Positions 38,361-50,984 of a DNA stretch of 64,000 nt are shown one piece after another. The stretch is taken from the NCBI GenBank assembly GCA_029204225.1, contig CM055094.1:15130928-15194927 (forward strand), read 5' to 3'. Origin of the DNA: Diphasiastrum complanatum (Eukaryota > Streptophyta > Lycopodiopsida > Lycopodiales > Lycopodiaceae). The notes under the pieces are model-generated. The model was not told the origin of the DNA and made no database searches. It saw only the letters and a program-made list of their open reading frames with translations. The translations under genes were made by a program, and so were the position numbers. Within the stretch, counting starts at the first letter, position 1. Each line of letters opens with the position of its first letter.

Positions 38361-39060
38361 AAATATGAATCCATGCGTGACTATATCGAATAGTTCAAAG
38401 GGGTACGTGGTGGTTTCGACCCTGATAGCATGCCAATTAGAGCATCTTGAGTTGGTTTATGACAAGCAAGAAATTAGGCAATTGCTGAAACATTGTGACA
38501 AGTATATCTCGTTCCAGGCTGTGTGCGTTGATGCCATTAAGAGGATAGATGATAGGGAGAGCATGAGCTCTGACTAAGATAGCCCCTTTGATGAAAATAA
38601 ATGTTAGAATGAATGATGGGCTAAGCATAAGGACAAACTTCATGATGATGCTTCAACTTCTACAACCAATAGTACTGATACAATAATTTCGGCTATAGAA
38701 AAGTTGTATATGTAGAGTAACATACATTTCAAGAAGCTTACTTCTGACATTACCACAACTATAGACCAAAAGCTGAAAGTCTTGCAACCTAGAAATGCCC
38801 AAGCATACCCTAGACAAGAGTCTAGATGGTGTTCTGACTTTGTAGAAATAAAGGGAAACAAATGCCACAGTTAAGATAGAGACTAGAGCAATCTGCCCGA
38901 TATTGCCACATCTACAATAAGATTAATTATGACATGAATGACTATTGATAAACCTAGTAAACTAAGGGAAACGAATGCCCACAGTTGAGATAGACATTAA
39001 AATAATCTCCCCAATATTGCCACATCTACAATATGACCAACCAGGACACAAATGACTGTT
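38361..39060 (+). pseudogene. Ty3/gypsy gag remnant with duplicated zinc knuckle
   Basis: Broken frames end in two related blocks. One is ARYCHIYNKINYDMNDY (about 38900-38950) and the other PQYCHIYNMTNQDTNDC (about 39010-39055). Both look like a CCHC knuckle of CHICNKTNHDTxDC type in which Cys2, His and/or the last Cys have mutated to Tyr or Gln. The surrounding about 115 bp, AGGGAAAC(A/G)AATGCC...CACATCTACAATA, is itself tandemly duplicated. The remnant continues beyond the LTR element inserted at 39066. Confidence 0.55.
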
Positions 39061-39065
39061 GATAT

Positions 39066-39339
39066 AGCTAGAATTAAAGTAGAGTCATTGTGTTACTGTA
39101 CTGTGGGTCCTATCAATCGATAAGGATCAGTTGGCCTCACCACGAGGCAAGTCGACGGGACACGCACCCCGCCAACGGCAACCTGGGTCATGCATGGGTT
39201 GCCTGAGTGAACAACTATATGTACAGTGTAATTTCATTTTGAGAAATACAGCTGCTATGTGAGCTTGATGTGGAGAGTGTTTTCTGTCTGTGTTACTGTG
39301 TAGCATGATATGTGTTCCTGTTCGAAGCAAATTCTAAGT
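39066..39339 (+). repeat. 5' LTR of the TRIM-like element
   Basis: It matches 40740-41013 over its full length. Shared landmarks are GGATCAGTTGGCCTC, CCACGAGGCAAGTCGA and GGTCATGCATGGGTT. Confidence 0.9.
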
Positions 39340-39353
39340 TGGTACTAGAGCCG
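39340..39353 (+). other. Primer-binding site of the TRIM-like element
   Basis: TGGTACTAGAGCCG follows the LTR with no spacer. Confidence 0.75.
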
Positions 39354-39938
39354 TTTAAGGAGTGTACACAGTACAGTGTCGTCGTTGAAGAGAGTTCGGG
39401 AGAAGAGCAGTCTTCTAAGAGTTCGGGGTTTACGGCGGGTTGAAGATGGAAAGTGATGCACTAGTGCACGGTTTCTAGTTTATAGAGGCTTGCCAAGCTC
39501 AGCAGAGGGCTTTGCATAGCATCAGACAAGGAAAAATTTGGTGGAAATTTGACAATTTTGAAGCCAGTTGAAATTTGAAATCGGTTTGGGGTTACAATTT
39601 TCTACACATAACTGGTGATTTCTTCGCTGTTTATGCACCGTTTTGGATGTCGTAAGGACAGGAAGGAAGCTAATTATATTGTCAACCAGTCATGGAGATA
39701 TTCTGAGCTTTGTATCAGAGATTTGTTTGCAGACATATAACCTAGCAAATTTGCGGTAAAAGATGAAAAAAGCCACTTGTCAAGTTGAGCTAAAATCACC
39801 GTTTCTCCACGGAATTTCATAATTGAACACTCTGAAGACTTGGAATTAGTAGGGCGACCCTGCTCCAGGCCTCAGATTGCGCTCAAATTAATCCAAAACT
39901 GAGTTTGATTAGACTGAAAATGGCCAGGGTAGGCACGG

Positions 39939-40100
<162 letters not shown>

Positions 40101-40739
40101 TGGATCGCACACGTCCAACCAAGCTGAAGTCATAGTGGCTCGAAGGAGTTGGTGTCTCCAAGAAAAGGCGCACGGATAGGCTGGTGACCATAGGAGAAGC
40201 TCCATTGTAGATGAAAAAAAATTAAAGTGAAAGTTGAGTTGAATCCCAAGTTCATGAAGGTTGAAGTTTCTTCATTCTGAAGAAACAGTTCAAAAACTAG
40301 AAAAGTCCCTTTTTTTGGGTCCTTTGTCCATTTTGACCCAAACGAAAGGCTATAACCTCCAAACGAAGGGCACCCGGACTGTACCTGCAATAACGGTATA
40401 GCAAAACAGAGTGATTGCAGTGGAAAAAGTGTTCGAAGTGCGTCAAAAGTGATTTCACCATTCCATTGGGCACGTAGTTGGGAGTTGACAATTGAGTGCA
40501 TTTTGGAAGGCGACACCGATTTGGCTTTCAATTTGGTGGAAAAACGGCGAGTGGCCTGGTAAGGGAAAAAGTGCTGGTCATTAATTTTTACTTCTGACAT
40601 CACAGTTGACCTCGACATACTACTTTTAGCCTACAAAAAGTTTGATAAGTCTAGATCAAAGCTTTCTGTACTTAAAGTTTGTTGATTTTAAAGCTATGTA
40701 GATGATTGTATAAAAAGTAGACTCTACTTTAAGGGAGAG

Positions 40740-41013
40740 AGCTAGGATTAATGTAGAATCACTGTGTTAATGTACTATGGGTCCTATCAGTCAATAAGGA
40801 TCAGTTGGCCTCGCCACGAGGCAAGTCGATGGGGCACGCGTCCTGCCAACGGCAACCTGGGTCATGCATGGGTTTCCTGAGTGAACAACTATTTGTACAG
40901 TGTAATTTCATTTTGAGAAATACAGTTGCTATGTGTGCTTGATGTGGAGAGTGTTTTCCGTCTGTGTTACTGTGTAGCATGATTTGTGTTCTTGTTCGAC
41001 GCGAATTCTAAGT
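40740..41013 (+). repeat. 3' LTR of the TRIM-like element
   Basis: Partner of 39066-39339, preceded by the polypurine tract AAGGGAGAG. Confidence 0.9.
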
Positions 41014-41018
41014 GATAT

Positions 41019-41365
41019 AATCTTAGAAACCAAGTTTTCTGTCTAGTCCCAAATCTTGCTCCCTTAGCGCAGAAACAAAGTGCCTTATCTCACCCACCGT
41101 TGAGATCAGCTTTACCTCCTATTCCAACTAGAACTCAAATCAAATTTGATGGAGAGAATGGTGAGTTAATACCACTATTTGTCAATCAACTTCATGGCAC
41201 TGGATTTAGAGTAGGAGTGAGTTGAGAAAGTGATGCAAAGCACATTACGATACTAATCATGCATCGAAGATTATTGCTTCAAGGGGAACTGATGAAGCTT
41301 TTGGATGTAGGCTTTATTTACAAGATGGAACACACAGATTGGGTGTTGGTGTCTAAAAAAAATGG
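41019..41365 (+). pseudogene. Ty3/gypsy polyprotein remnant, reverse-transcriptase start
   Basis: Frames here include FDGENGELIPLFVNQLHG and, at about 41280-41365, GELMKLLDVGFIYKMEHTDW followed by VSKKNG. That is the start of the gypsy reverse-transcriptase domain (family pattern KLLxAGFIxxxxYxxWVS..PKKNGK). It is cut at 41365 by a copia LTR. With 38361-39060 it is probably one gypsy element, split by the TRIM-like insertion and shortened between gag and reverse transcriptase. Confidence 0.65.
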
Positions 41366-41966
41366 TGTTGGAATTCGATGCTCAGCCTCAAATCCATTCA
41401 ATATCTTGAAAAACCAGAAACAGAAGACTTGAATTTCTGAGCAGAGGATCGAAAATTTCATGATCAAATTTTCTAGAATTTTTCGATATTGGATCGTTGA
41501 CTCAAGAAATTCTATATTTTTTGAGTCAGTGTATATTTTTTATGCTTGTAAATTTTGATATTGTCGGTCTAAAATCCGACCCAACGATTTCGCGTTGACA
41601 GTCCGCCCACTTTGTACATGCATTAACTGTAATGAGGCGGTTGTTATAACTGCAACAAAAGATAGTTGTAGATATTTTGTAGGATATCGATCCTAGAATT
41701 TTCATCAAAAATCTTCTTCTGATTATTCAAGTTTTCTATAGCCACCATTATCACACTCAACGACTGTACGCTGAAGTTATCACTTCAAACATTGTACTCA
41801 CTGTTTGATATTAATCAGAGTACAAATTCTCATTCCTACTATTGCATCGTTCTTTATGCATTTGTCTGAATCATTCAATTTGAACATTATGCTGCTAATT
41901 GTGGCACTTCCGATCCTACACCAAGCTCACTCATAAGCTTTTACACATTCTCATTGATTTCTGACA
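41366..41966 (+). repeat. 5' LTR of a copia element
   Basis: TGTTGGAATTC...TTTCTGACA, 601 bp with TG/CA ends. It is followed immediately by the primer site TGGTATCAGAG (41967-41977). The left end breaks the gypsy reverse-transcriptase frame. No 3' LTR was found. Confidence 0.8.
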
Positions 41967-41977
41967 TGGTATCAGAG
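41967..41977 (+). other. Primer-binding site for initiator tRNA-Met
   Basis: TGGTATCAGAG, adjacent to the LTR end CTGACA. Confidence 0.85.
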
Positions 41978-42109
41978 TGGGTTGGTCAGTAATCTACACA
42001 TTGTTTGCAAATTATCAAGTCTTGTTTCTACCAAAATGTTGTTCTAGCATGCACGCAACCAACAATATTATGAAATCGTTGTTTCTACCAACGATCTCGC
42101 TCAACCAGA

Positions 42110-42754
42110 ATGGATTCGTCTCTAATCGACAGACTCGATGAGAGTAACTACCATCCCTGGAAGTTCAGAATGAAGGTCATACTACTAGCCAAGGAACTGT
42201 GGAACATCATTGATGGCACAGAAGTTAAGCATGAAGGTGATGCATCCACTATCACCAAATGGAGACTGAAAGATGGCAAGGCTTTTGCCATGATCACTCT
42301 CAACATCAAAGACTATCAACTCAATCACATACGTGCTATTCAGACTGCCAAGGATGCATGGGACATCCTAGCAACCCTCTACGATATCAGGGACATCGCC
42401 TCCAAACTCCATTTGAGGAAGAAATTCTTCACCCTGAGAATGTTTGAAGCAGTAAGTGTTTTGTGCCATATCAACACTTTCCAAAATCTTATGGAGCAGA
42501 TGACTGCAATTGGCTCAGTCATTGAAGATACTGATGCTGTTATGACTCTATTATCGAGTCTTCCTGAGGCCTATGGGAATTGGGTCCTAGCAATTTCAAT
42601 CCAGGAGAAGATCACCCTTTCAAGAGTGATTTCGTTACTTCAACAAGAGGAAGCCAAAAGATTTGCAAACTCCTCATGCACAGCGTCTATACTCCAAAAA
42701 CCAGAAGTTCAGATCCAAAAAGAAGAGCAATATACAGTTAGTATCGAATTTTGA
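42110..42754 (+). pseudogene. Ty1/copia gag, largely intact
   Basis: A 214-codon frame begins MDSSLIDRLDESNYHPWKFR and contains the gag core (AWDILATLYDIRDIASKLHL, TLLSSLPEAYGNWVLA, RVISLLQQEEAKR), the UBN2 retrotransposon-gag type. A frameshift near 42740 ends it early. In another frame the sequence continues with the remains of a zinc knuckle (YCKRTGHEIKDY, last Cys changed to Tyr) at about 42845-42890. Confidence 0.88.
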
Positions 42755-43190
42755 CTCAGGCTCGAATTTTTGCTCTGGGTCAAATTCTGGCTCGGGATCG
42801 AATTCGAATTTTTCATCTTCCCAACCAAAGTAGAAACTATTCTACAGATACTGCAAGAGAACTGGACATGAGATCAAGGACTACAGAACTTTAAAATTCA
42901 ACAATGAGAAGAAGAAGCAATTTTAACAACAAGCGAATTCTGCCTCAACTAGTTTTTCGACACAACAACAAGAGGAAGCTGGAGCAGCCTTCATGACCAA
43001 GGTCGGAGAAAAACAAGATATCGATTCTTGGTATCTCGATTCTGGAGCAACTCAACTTATGACTCACCATCAAGACTGGTTCAAAGATTATAAATATTTC
43101 ACCCACTCTCGAGTTGTGCAACTTGGACACAACTCATCGCATTCGATTCAAGGTGAAGGAACAGTCAGAATTGAAATGTCACAATGTCAG
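42755..43190 (+). pseudogene. Ty1/copia knuckle and protease fragment
   Basis: After the decayed knuckle, 42993-43190 reads DSWYLDSGATQLMTHHQDWF...VVQLGHNSSHSIQGEGTVRI. This is the copia aspartic protease with its DSGA motif intact. The element stops at about 43190, where minus-strand gypsy gag sequence begins, so integrase and reverse transcriptase are lost. Confidence 0.85.
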
Positions 43191-43345
43191 TGAGGCAAAG
43201 ATTAAAATAGCACAAGAACTCTTATGGAATGTCGCCTCTACAGGCTCTACACGCTTGGGCGTAGATTTGTAAAAATTGTTTAGGATCACCCTTCTCGTCA
43301 AACTTGCTAGGTCGATCTTGGAAAAATTGCTAATGGCGTGAGAGA
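43180..43345 (-). pseudogene. Ty3/gypsy gag fragment
   Basis: The minus strand reads RPSKFDEKGDPKQFLQIYAQ, then ACRACRGDIP, a stop and EFLCYFNLCLTD. This resembles the start of a gypsy gag (family pattern F.GKGDP..FL..Y...C). It is short and bounded by the copia break on one side. Confidence 0.55.
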
Positions 43346-44576
<1,231 letters not shown>

Positions 44577-44625
44577 GGCCAGCGGCCAGCGCCAAGGATG
44601 GCAGATGCGCTGCTGTGTGCGCCCT

Positions 44626-44760
44626 CCATCGCTGTTGCTGCTAGCCCTCCATCGGTGCCATGTTGGGCCTTCATCGCTACTTTTCTACCCTGAGTTGTTG
44701 GCCCTCCATCGCTCTACCCTCTTGTTGCAGATCTGCTCCATCGCTACCCATCGTGTTGTA
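44626..44760. repeat. Dispersed CCCTCCATCGC repeat, first array
   Basis: Five or six copies of (CC)CTCCATCGC at irregular 20-35-bp spacing, with TTGTTGCTGC-like spacers. A related array lies at 54490-54690. Confidence 0.7.
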
Positions 44761-44799
44761 AAGCTGACTCGGGTGCACCCAGCGTGCCCTGGAAGACTC

Positions 44800-45674
44800 T
44801 AAGGGGTGACACTCTCTAAGGTCTCAGAGCAAGTTAGAACGTCAAGGACTGAGCCTCCGACCTGTGGTGAGCCAGTCAAGTAGTCACAAGTCATGAGCTA
44901 GCTTTGGAGCTCGAGTCATGGCCTAGTCAGGAAGCAAGTTGATTATGCCGCCGGGACGGCTTCCGGGACCCATGTCCGGGAGCCAGACTCATTCTCCCAG
45001 GCTTGCCAGGCATAATCAGCAAATTAAAAACTAAGTCCTAAAAAGCGTGCTTTACTAGAAAGCACTATATTTCAGGACAGAGGGGGCGCACCGAATCACA
45101 GCAAAACTATAGGGGGAGTCTGGCAAACAGAAACTTGGACAACTCAACCAGCGCCAAGAATCCAGTCGCCAGGTCTCAGCTCCCTCGACCAGCACGAGCC
45201 AGGCACAATGCTCAGCACGTGTTGGTGGCCCCGAGACCAGTCAGTCTATGTATGAATGTAACCTCTTCCAGATCTAAATAAGTTGATCTTTGGGGATGAT
45301 TACCATTTCGGTTTCGCCTCTAGGACTGGTCCAAGTGGAAGGACCCTTACTATAACTTTTTTGCGTCGCCGGCGCTTAAGGGTCCACATCACCGACGTGT
45401 GGCTTGCCGCTATGCCAATTGGTCAGTTTGGCAACCACTATGCCTTGGGTTTCTTGTGTGGCTTGTCTTTGCCTTTGGGTTACCTTTTGGGGACGGATTC
45501 TGAGTTGGCTTTTGGGTTGGTTGGGATTCCAATTTTCTTAAGTATGAATGGTTAAGCTTGTTACGTTTCTGAGTTGGCTTTTACGTAAGTGCATGATGGA
45601 TGAATGTTAGACTTAAGTGCGTGTTGGGAAAACCGCTCAAGTCCCAGCGCCCTTTGAGGCGCCGACGCAACATA
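44800..45674 (+). repeat. Probable 5' LTR of a gypsy element (left end uncertain)
   Basis: The right end is fixed by the primer site at 45675, preceded by GACGCAACATA. A TGACACTCTC start near 44806 is a candidate left end. The sequence is GC-richer than its surroundings and non-coding. Confidence 0.45.
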
Positions 45675-45688
45675 TGGTATCAGAGCCG
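45675..45688 (+). other. Primer-binding site for initiator tRNA-Met (gypsy)
   Basis: TGGTATCAGAGCCG, with the longer match usual for gypsy elements. Confidence 0.85.
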
Positions 45689-45739
45689 ACTAGCCGGTTA
45701 GCTACGCAAGTCTCACAGGGATGGCCACGTTTTGGGATT

Positions 45740-46215
45740 TGTCAAGACAATCGTTGTGCAAGGTGCTGCCCACAATGTAAGCACGGGTGCGTCCACGGTC
45801 GGGGTGGTCGGTAGAATGGGGGACTTGATGAGGCAAGGTGCTGCCCTTGAGGTGTAAGCACGGTCAGTTCCCCCGGTTCAGGCCTGGCGCCATCTACACG
45901 TAGGACAGATGAGGCAATGTGCTGCCATTAGGTTGGTGAAAGCACGATCTATGCCTTGTGGGGTGCGGGATGACATATTTAAACTGTACGGGTTAACCTT
46001 GATACAAAGATGCTGCTCGAATTCGGGTGTAAAGCACGGGTGGTTAGCTGTCGGTGCGGGATAGCTGCCGATCATTTAGCTATAAGGGCTATCGACCAAA
46101 AAGTGGTGGGGCGTGACTAAGGCAATGTGCTGGTTAATGGTGAAAGCACGGATGGTTGGATGGATGTTTCCCCGTGGGCTAATTCTATGATAGATTTGTG
46201 TGGGCACAGCTAGGC
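45740..46215 (+). repeat. Tandem leader repeats, ~80-110 bp units with GGCAAGGTGCTGCC and GTAAGCACGG
   Basis: Five diverged units each contain a (G)GCAA(G/T)GTGCTG(CC) box. About 10-20 bp later comes a (T)G(T/A)AAGCACG(G) box. The first boxes are near 45751, 45835, 45914, 46014 (ATGCTGCTC) and 46123. A sixth, weaker one is near 46210. They lie between the primer site and gag, in the untranslated leader that would carry packaging signals. The boxes are partly complementary (GTGCTG / AAGCAC), so each unit could fold into a stem. Confidence 0.75.
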
Positions 46216-46504
46216 AAAGGTCCTACGTCCGGTCTCAGGGGGGATTGTGGCTTGAGAGGGATCCTCTGTGTTTGCTTTGGTTGGTATGTTCCGTTTGTTG
46301 TGTGCTTGCTTGGACACAAATGACCTGGTTCCTACTTGGATCTCAGATGATGTGAGTGTGCTAGTTTGAGGAGGGGATATTTTCATTGAAGCTGATTTAA
46401 TAAAGAAGAAAAGAGAGCTGTGGGGCCCGGCCGACAGAAGGGAGAGTTCTCAAAAATAAAAAGGATAGAGGTGATAATCTGCTGAAAGTACACCTCTTAC
46501 TATA

Positions 46505-47020
46505 ATGGACGACCACCTTGATGAGTTACGAGCATTGACGGACGGAGAGGAGCAAGAGGTTCATTGCAAGATTACCTCAATAAATTCAGATAGAGTGTAT
46601 GGGTTATTGAAGATATGTCCGAGGCGGACAAAACTCATTACCTCTTGTCTGGAATGCAGTCTTGGACCCGACGTGCAATAGACAGCTACATGCCCCATGA
46701 TTTCAATTCAACTATTCGAGCGGTTGAAATGGTTTGTGATCATGAGAGCACATTGGCACCAGTTGCTCCCTCAACTTAACAAGAGTATTTAGTGGATCCA
46801 GACCGAGTTCGAGCTTCTTTTCAAGGGGGGACTCAACTTCAAATGGCAACCAAGCCTCGAGTAGCATGAACAAATTCCCAGCAAAAACAGGGTTTGGCAA
46901 CCAAGGCAACAATGGAGGGAACACGTTCCAGAGAAGAAACAATGCTGGACCTTCAGCTAGTCATAGCAACAGCTCACCAACAGTGGGCAGTTCCATGCGC
47001 TGCTTCAACTGCCATCAGCA
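46505..47020 (+). pseudogene. Ty3/gypsy gag with truncated zinc knuckle
   Basis: Frames include MSEADKTHYLLSGMQSWTRR, SYMPHDFNSTIRAVEM and, after a shift, SSMNKFPAKTGFGNQGNN and VGSSMRCFNCHQQ. The last is the first half of a CCHC knuckle (CFNCHQQGH... expected). It is cut exactly there by copia sequence. An upstream stop and a frameshift are present. Confidence 0.7.
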
Positions 47021-48092
47021 ATATTCTTGGATCTATATGCTATCTTCTAAAGCCATGGTTTATGATGTTTTTCTTACTTTCAAAGCTTATGTAGAAAAGC
47101 AGTTTATTTCAAGTTGAAAGCTTTGAGAAGTGAAAGTGGAGGTGAATATGCCTGTAACAAGTTTAAAGACTTTTGTGAGAAAGAGTGAATACAAAGAGAA
47201 TTTTCTTGTTCTTATACTCCTCAGCAAAATGGAGTTGCTGAGAGAAAAAATAGAACTTTGTGTGAATGTGCAAAAGCCATTAGGCTAGAAGCATCTCTAC
47301 CTAAAGAATTTTGGGGAGAAGCAGTTGCATGTGCAAATTATCTTTGTAATAGACTTCCTAATCTTGAAATAGAAGGAAGAACACCATTTGAGATGTTGTA
47401 TAAGGTAGATCATCTTAGAGTCATTGGTTGTTTATGCTATGTGCATGTACCTCTAGAGACTAGGAAGAAGGATGATCCTAGTGTTGTTAAAGAAATTTTT
47501 GCTGGATATGCATCTTCTAAGAAAGCATATAAAGTTTATCTTCCCTCTACTGACAAGAATGTTGTAAGTAGAGATGTGATCTTTCATGAAGATTAGAAGT
47601 TTAACTTGGATGAAGTACAGATCAAGGAGTCTCATGTAGGATCTACAATCGTCAATCTTGATGTTGTTCAAGAAGTGGTGAGGCCAAGGCTTGAGGAGGA
47701 GCAACTTCAAGCATCTACACCAAGAAGATCCACAAGAGAAATATCCGAGCCAAGAAGGCTCACTTATGATGAAAGATGAAGGCTAGGTGGAAGGTGAAAC
47801 TTCCTATCATGCATTCTTCATATCAGATGAAGAGCCTAAAGATGTCCAAGAAGCACTTCAATCCAAGAAATGGATTGAATCAATGACCCTTGAGTTTGAA
47901 GCCTTGATGTCAAACAACACATGGGAGCTTGTGGAGTCACCAAACAACATGCATGTCATTGGATGTAAGTGGGTATTCAGGATCAAGTACAACAATGATG
48001 GATCCATCAACAAATACAAAGCAAGACTTTGTGCCAAAGGCTACTCTCAAATCAAAGGTCTTGACTATGAAGACACTTTTGCACAGCTACAG
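47021..48092 (+). pseudogene. Ty1/copia integrase-to-reverse-transcriptase fragment wedged in a gypsy element
   Basis: It starts inside the integrase core and reads LKALRSESGGEYACNKFKDF. RSES replaces the usual RSDN, so the second catalytic Asp is lost. NGVAERKNRT keeps the Glu. A 112-codon open frame (47258-47596: EASLPKEFWGEAVACANYLC to VVSRDVIFHED) is the integrase C-terminal part. The reverse-transcriptase N-terminus follows (SKKWIESMTLEFEALMSNNT, GCKWVFRIKYNNDGSINKYK, GYSQIKGLDYEDTF) and stops at 48092. It has no LTRs and neither end is a natural element end. Confidence 0.85.
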
Positions 48093-49593
48093 CACCTATG
48101 AATTTGATAACAATCAAGCAAAGACCAATAGCTCAGAATAAACCAAGTGCACCCTTGATGGTGGTCACCAGATTACAGAAGCAAAAAGAACCAATAGTGG
48201 ATCCAGTACCTGCTGATTTTATACCATTGAATGATACACCAACAGCATCGGGAGTCTATCCAAATCTTAATGCAGAAAAACAAAGATATCAGAATATGAG
48301 GCAGTGGATTAAACATCTGCAAGAAGAAGAGGAGCTTGAAGTTGCTAAATCAACAACTGAAGTTCAGTCTTCACCATTGCAGCCTTCAAGAAATTTACGT
48401 ACGGATATGAATGATCAGTTACATCATCTTGAAGAACCCTTCAAGATGACTGAACCAGAAGCACCGCAAACAAAACTACTCATGAACATTTTGTCTAGTA
48501 AGATCAATATCTCATTGGGAGAGTTCCTGAAGTTGGTGCCAAAAGCAAAAGAAGTCTTAGCGCAAAAGTTAGCTCAAGAAGAACCAGAAGTCCATCAGGA
48601 GCCGCTTTTTTGTGCTGGATTTGAAGAATCTGACGAAGTACTCCATGTTGGAGCCGCTTGGGAAAGTGACAAAAGAATATCACTCTGCCGATACAGCATA
48701 GACAATTTCCTAAAGAAGCAGCCGTGATAGATGGCAGTTTGTGAGTTAACCTGATCTCTACAAAGCTATGTGCAAAATGGGGCCTTATAAAGATCAAACC
48801 TACTACTTTTGCTATTAAGCTAGTTGATCAAACGACAGTTCGTCCACGAGGAATGGTGGAAGATATACCTGTCAGGATTGCAGGAGTACAGTTCGTCATT
48901 ACTTTCGTAATGATGGACTTACCAGAAGCGCCTAATGTTTACCGAGTTCTATTGGGACGTCCATGGTTACGAGTTGCGCAAGTAATTCATAAATGGGGTA
49001 CCGGAAAAATCACTTTTGAAAATCGTGAACGTGCAGTTAAAGTTGATCCTACAACTTGGACTATCATACCAGTGGTTCAAAAAGAGGATGACAATTCGTC
49101 AACAACGGATCACACTTGTGACCGACCATAGAAAAATTTGGGAGTTCATTACGATTCTCAAACGGATACGGTCAATTGGAATGAAGCTCTTGCAACGATT
49201 GACTGTACAGCAGGATATATGTGTCAACAAGATAATCAATCAGATTTGAGCGAGATTTCCTTATTAGATCGAACTTTGGATACACCAATCACGTTTTCAC
49301 TAAATGTGTTGAATGTAGTCTGGATATCAACGAAACCTATACTAGATCCGATTGAGGATGAACTCATTCCTGTGAGTCATGCCTTGACTTATGATGGCAA
49401 TGCAGAACTTACAGATGAGCAGATTCTAAATCATATGGATCCGACCAGATTTGGAGTGCGTAATATTCCTGATGAACCAACAATCAAACCGCCCAAAGCA
49501 GTTATATTGAAGGAAGACAGGATCACAGGATCGATGACAAAGAAACAAGCTAAGCAAATCGTTCGCGATTTTATTTTGTCAATTTGTCACTAG
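48093..49593 (+). pseudogene. Ty3/gypsy gag C-terminus and retropepsin, continuation
   Basis: 48098-48727 is an open frame of 209 codons (NLNAEKQRYQNMRQWIKHLQ, INISLGEFLKLVPKAKEVLA), typical of the spacer before the gypsy protease. The protease follows in another frame: a decayed active site (AVIDGSL, stop, VNLISTKLCAKWGL), then VEDIPVRIAGVQFVITFVMM and the diagnostic LLGRPWLRVAQVIH near 48955. 49138-49593 is a further open frame (PVSHALTYDGNAELTDEQIL, MDPTRFGVRNIP). Everything from the reverse transcriptase on is missing. Confidence 0.75.
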
Positions 49594-50130
49594 AGTCTTG
49601 GCTAGAATTTTGCATTTTCGAGTGCATATTTAGCATCATTTAGCACTAACATACGCACTCTATCTTGGTTTGGACCCCAAAAAAAACGATGTACCCTAAC
49701 TTTACAACAAAATTTCAAAATTCTGCATGTATAGTAATCTATACTATACGTATTATGGAAGGAGCCGAGCAGATGACATTATGCTCTTAGCATAATGGGC
49801 ATTGTGATTTGGTTTCACTTGACCATTATGAAAATGAAATCATCATAGGCGATTGTTTTGCTCATTCTGCATTGAAGTCGACCAGAGAAAGCCTCAAGTG
49901 CCTATTACGTATCTATAAGACTTATACATAAAAAAGCCTCAGGTGCCTATTACGTAGTAAGTAATGGCCATTGGGAGGGCCATAACCATAAATAATTTGG
50001 AACTGGGCAACGAGTGGCAGAGGCCACGAGCTGTCCTGGGACCGAATTATTTGTGATAATGGACCGACCAATGGACCATTACCTCACGTAATTGCCGTTA
50101 TGCTGATTTTTTTCGACCTATGTTTTTATC
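49594..50130. other. No gene seen
   Basis: Non-coding. ATTACGTATCTATAAGACT at 49904-49922 recurs at 51116-51134, flanking the CT-rich segment between. Confidence 0.5.
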
Positions 50131-50189
50131 TCTCTCTCCCCCTCCTTTGCGCGCGCGCTCTCTCTCTCTCTCTCTCCCCCCTGCTGCTG

Positions 50190-50250
<61 letters not shown>
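50131..50250. repeat. CT-rich compound microsatellite (CT, CTAT, CG)
   Basis: CT runs interrupted by GCGCGCGC, CTGCTGCTG and TATCTATC tracts. Confidence 0.9.
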
Positions 50251-50253
<3 letters not shown>

Positions 50254-50730
50254 GAGCCCACCACGAATGATCTTTAACGTCACTGCTGTAGTTTTGCAAC
50301 CACGAAAATACACTACAAATAGCGGTTTTTTCCAAACTTCTTGTTGACACATTTAGGGACGTATTGTCTATCTGGCTCATTCTTCTGTATGTCAGCAAAC
50401 AAACAACTTAGTATCACGTTGAAATTCTCACGAGACTAGCACAAGGTAGCTGTAGAGGCACAGAAGCCTGTCTGATGCAAAACTAAATTTATTGGCGAGC
50501 TGTGATGGAGGCCGTTGAAGCCTTGTTCCTGACATTCAACAAAAGTTCTTGCTTGAAATATGTTGACTACCTCATGTTGTTGCGTGAAGGGCACCGACCC
50601 AGAACCATCATTGCAGGTCATAAATCAATCGTGGAAAAGCAACCACATGCTGAACCTAAGACAATCCTAATTCTGAAGGAACAAAGCAGTCCTTCATGAA
50701 ACAAACATGGTTGAATCAAGCTGATGATTC

Positions 50731-50901
50731 TTTGTGAATGAAGGAAAGTTCAATGCATGCATTGAATTATGGAGGAGTCGCCTTTCTTTTGTGAATGAAG
50801 GAAAGTTCAATGCAGACATTGAATTATGGAGGAGCCGCCTTTCTTTTGTGAATGAAGGAAAGTTCAATGCAGGCACTAAATTATGAAGGAGTTGTCTCTC
50901 T
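50731..50901. repeat. 57-bp minisatellite, three copies
   Basis: TTTGTGAATGAAGGAAAGTT begins units at 50731, 50788 and 50845 with an exact 57-bp period. Because 57 is a multiple of three, a 19-residue repeat (ALNFPSFTKERRLLHNSM type) stays open on the minus strand. There is no other sign that it is coding. Confidence 0.95.
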
Positions 50902-50918
50902 CTCTTGTGCTCAGACTG

Positions 50919-50984
50919 ACCCTCTCTCTCTCTCTCTCATCTCTCTCCGCTCTGCTCACTCATGCTCTCTCTCTCTCCGCGGAC

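Noticed and set aside
45283-45555. 90-codon frame as a gene
   Set aside because: It lies inside the probable gypsy LTR just before the primer site and has no recognisable motif.
50694-50876. Minus-strand protein with 19-residue repeats
   Set aside because: The frame stays open only because the 57-bp minisatellite period is divisible by three. There is no start context or extension.
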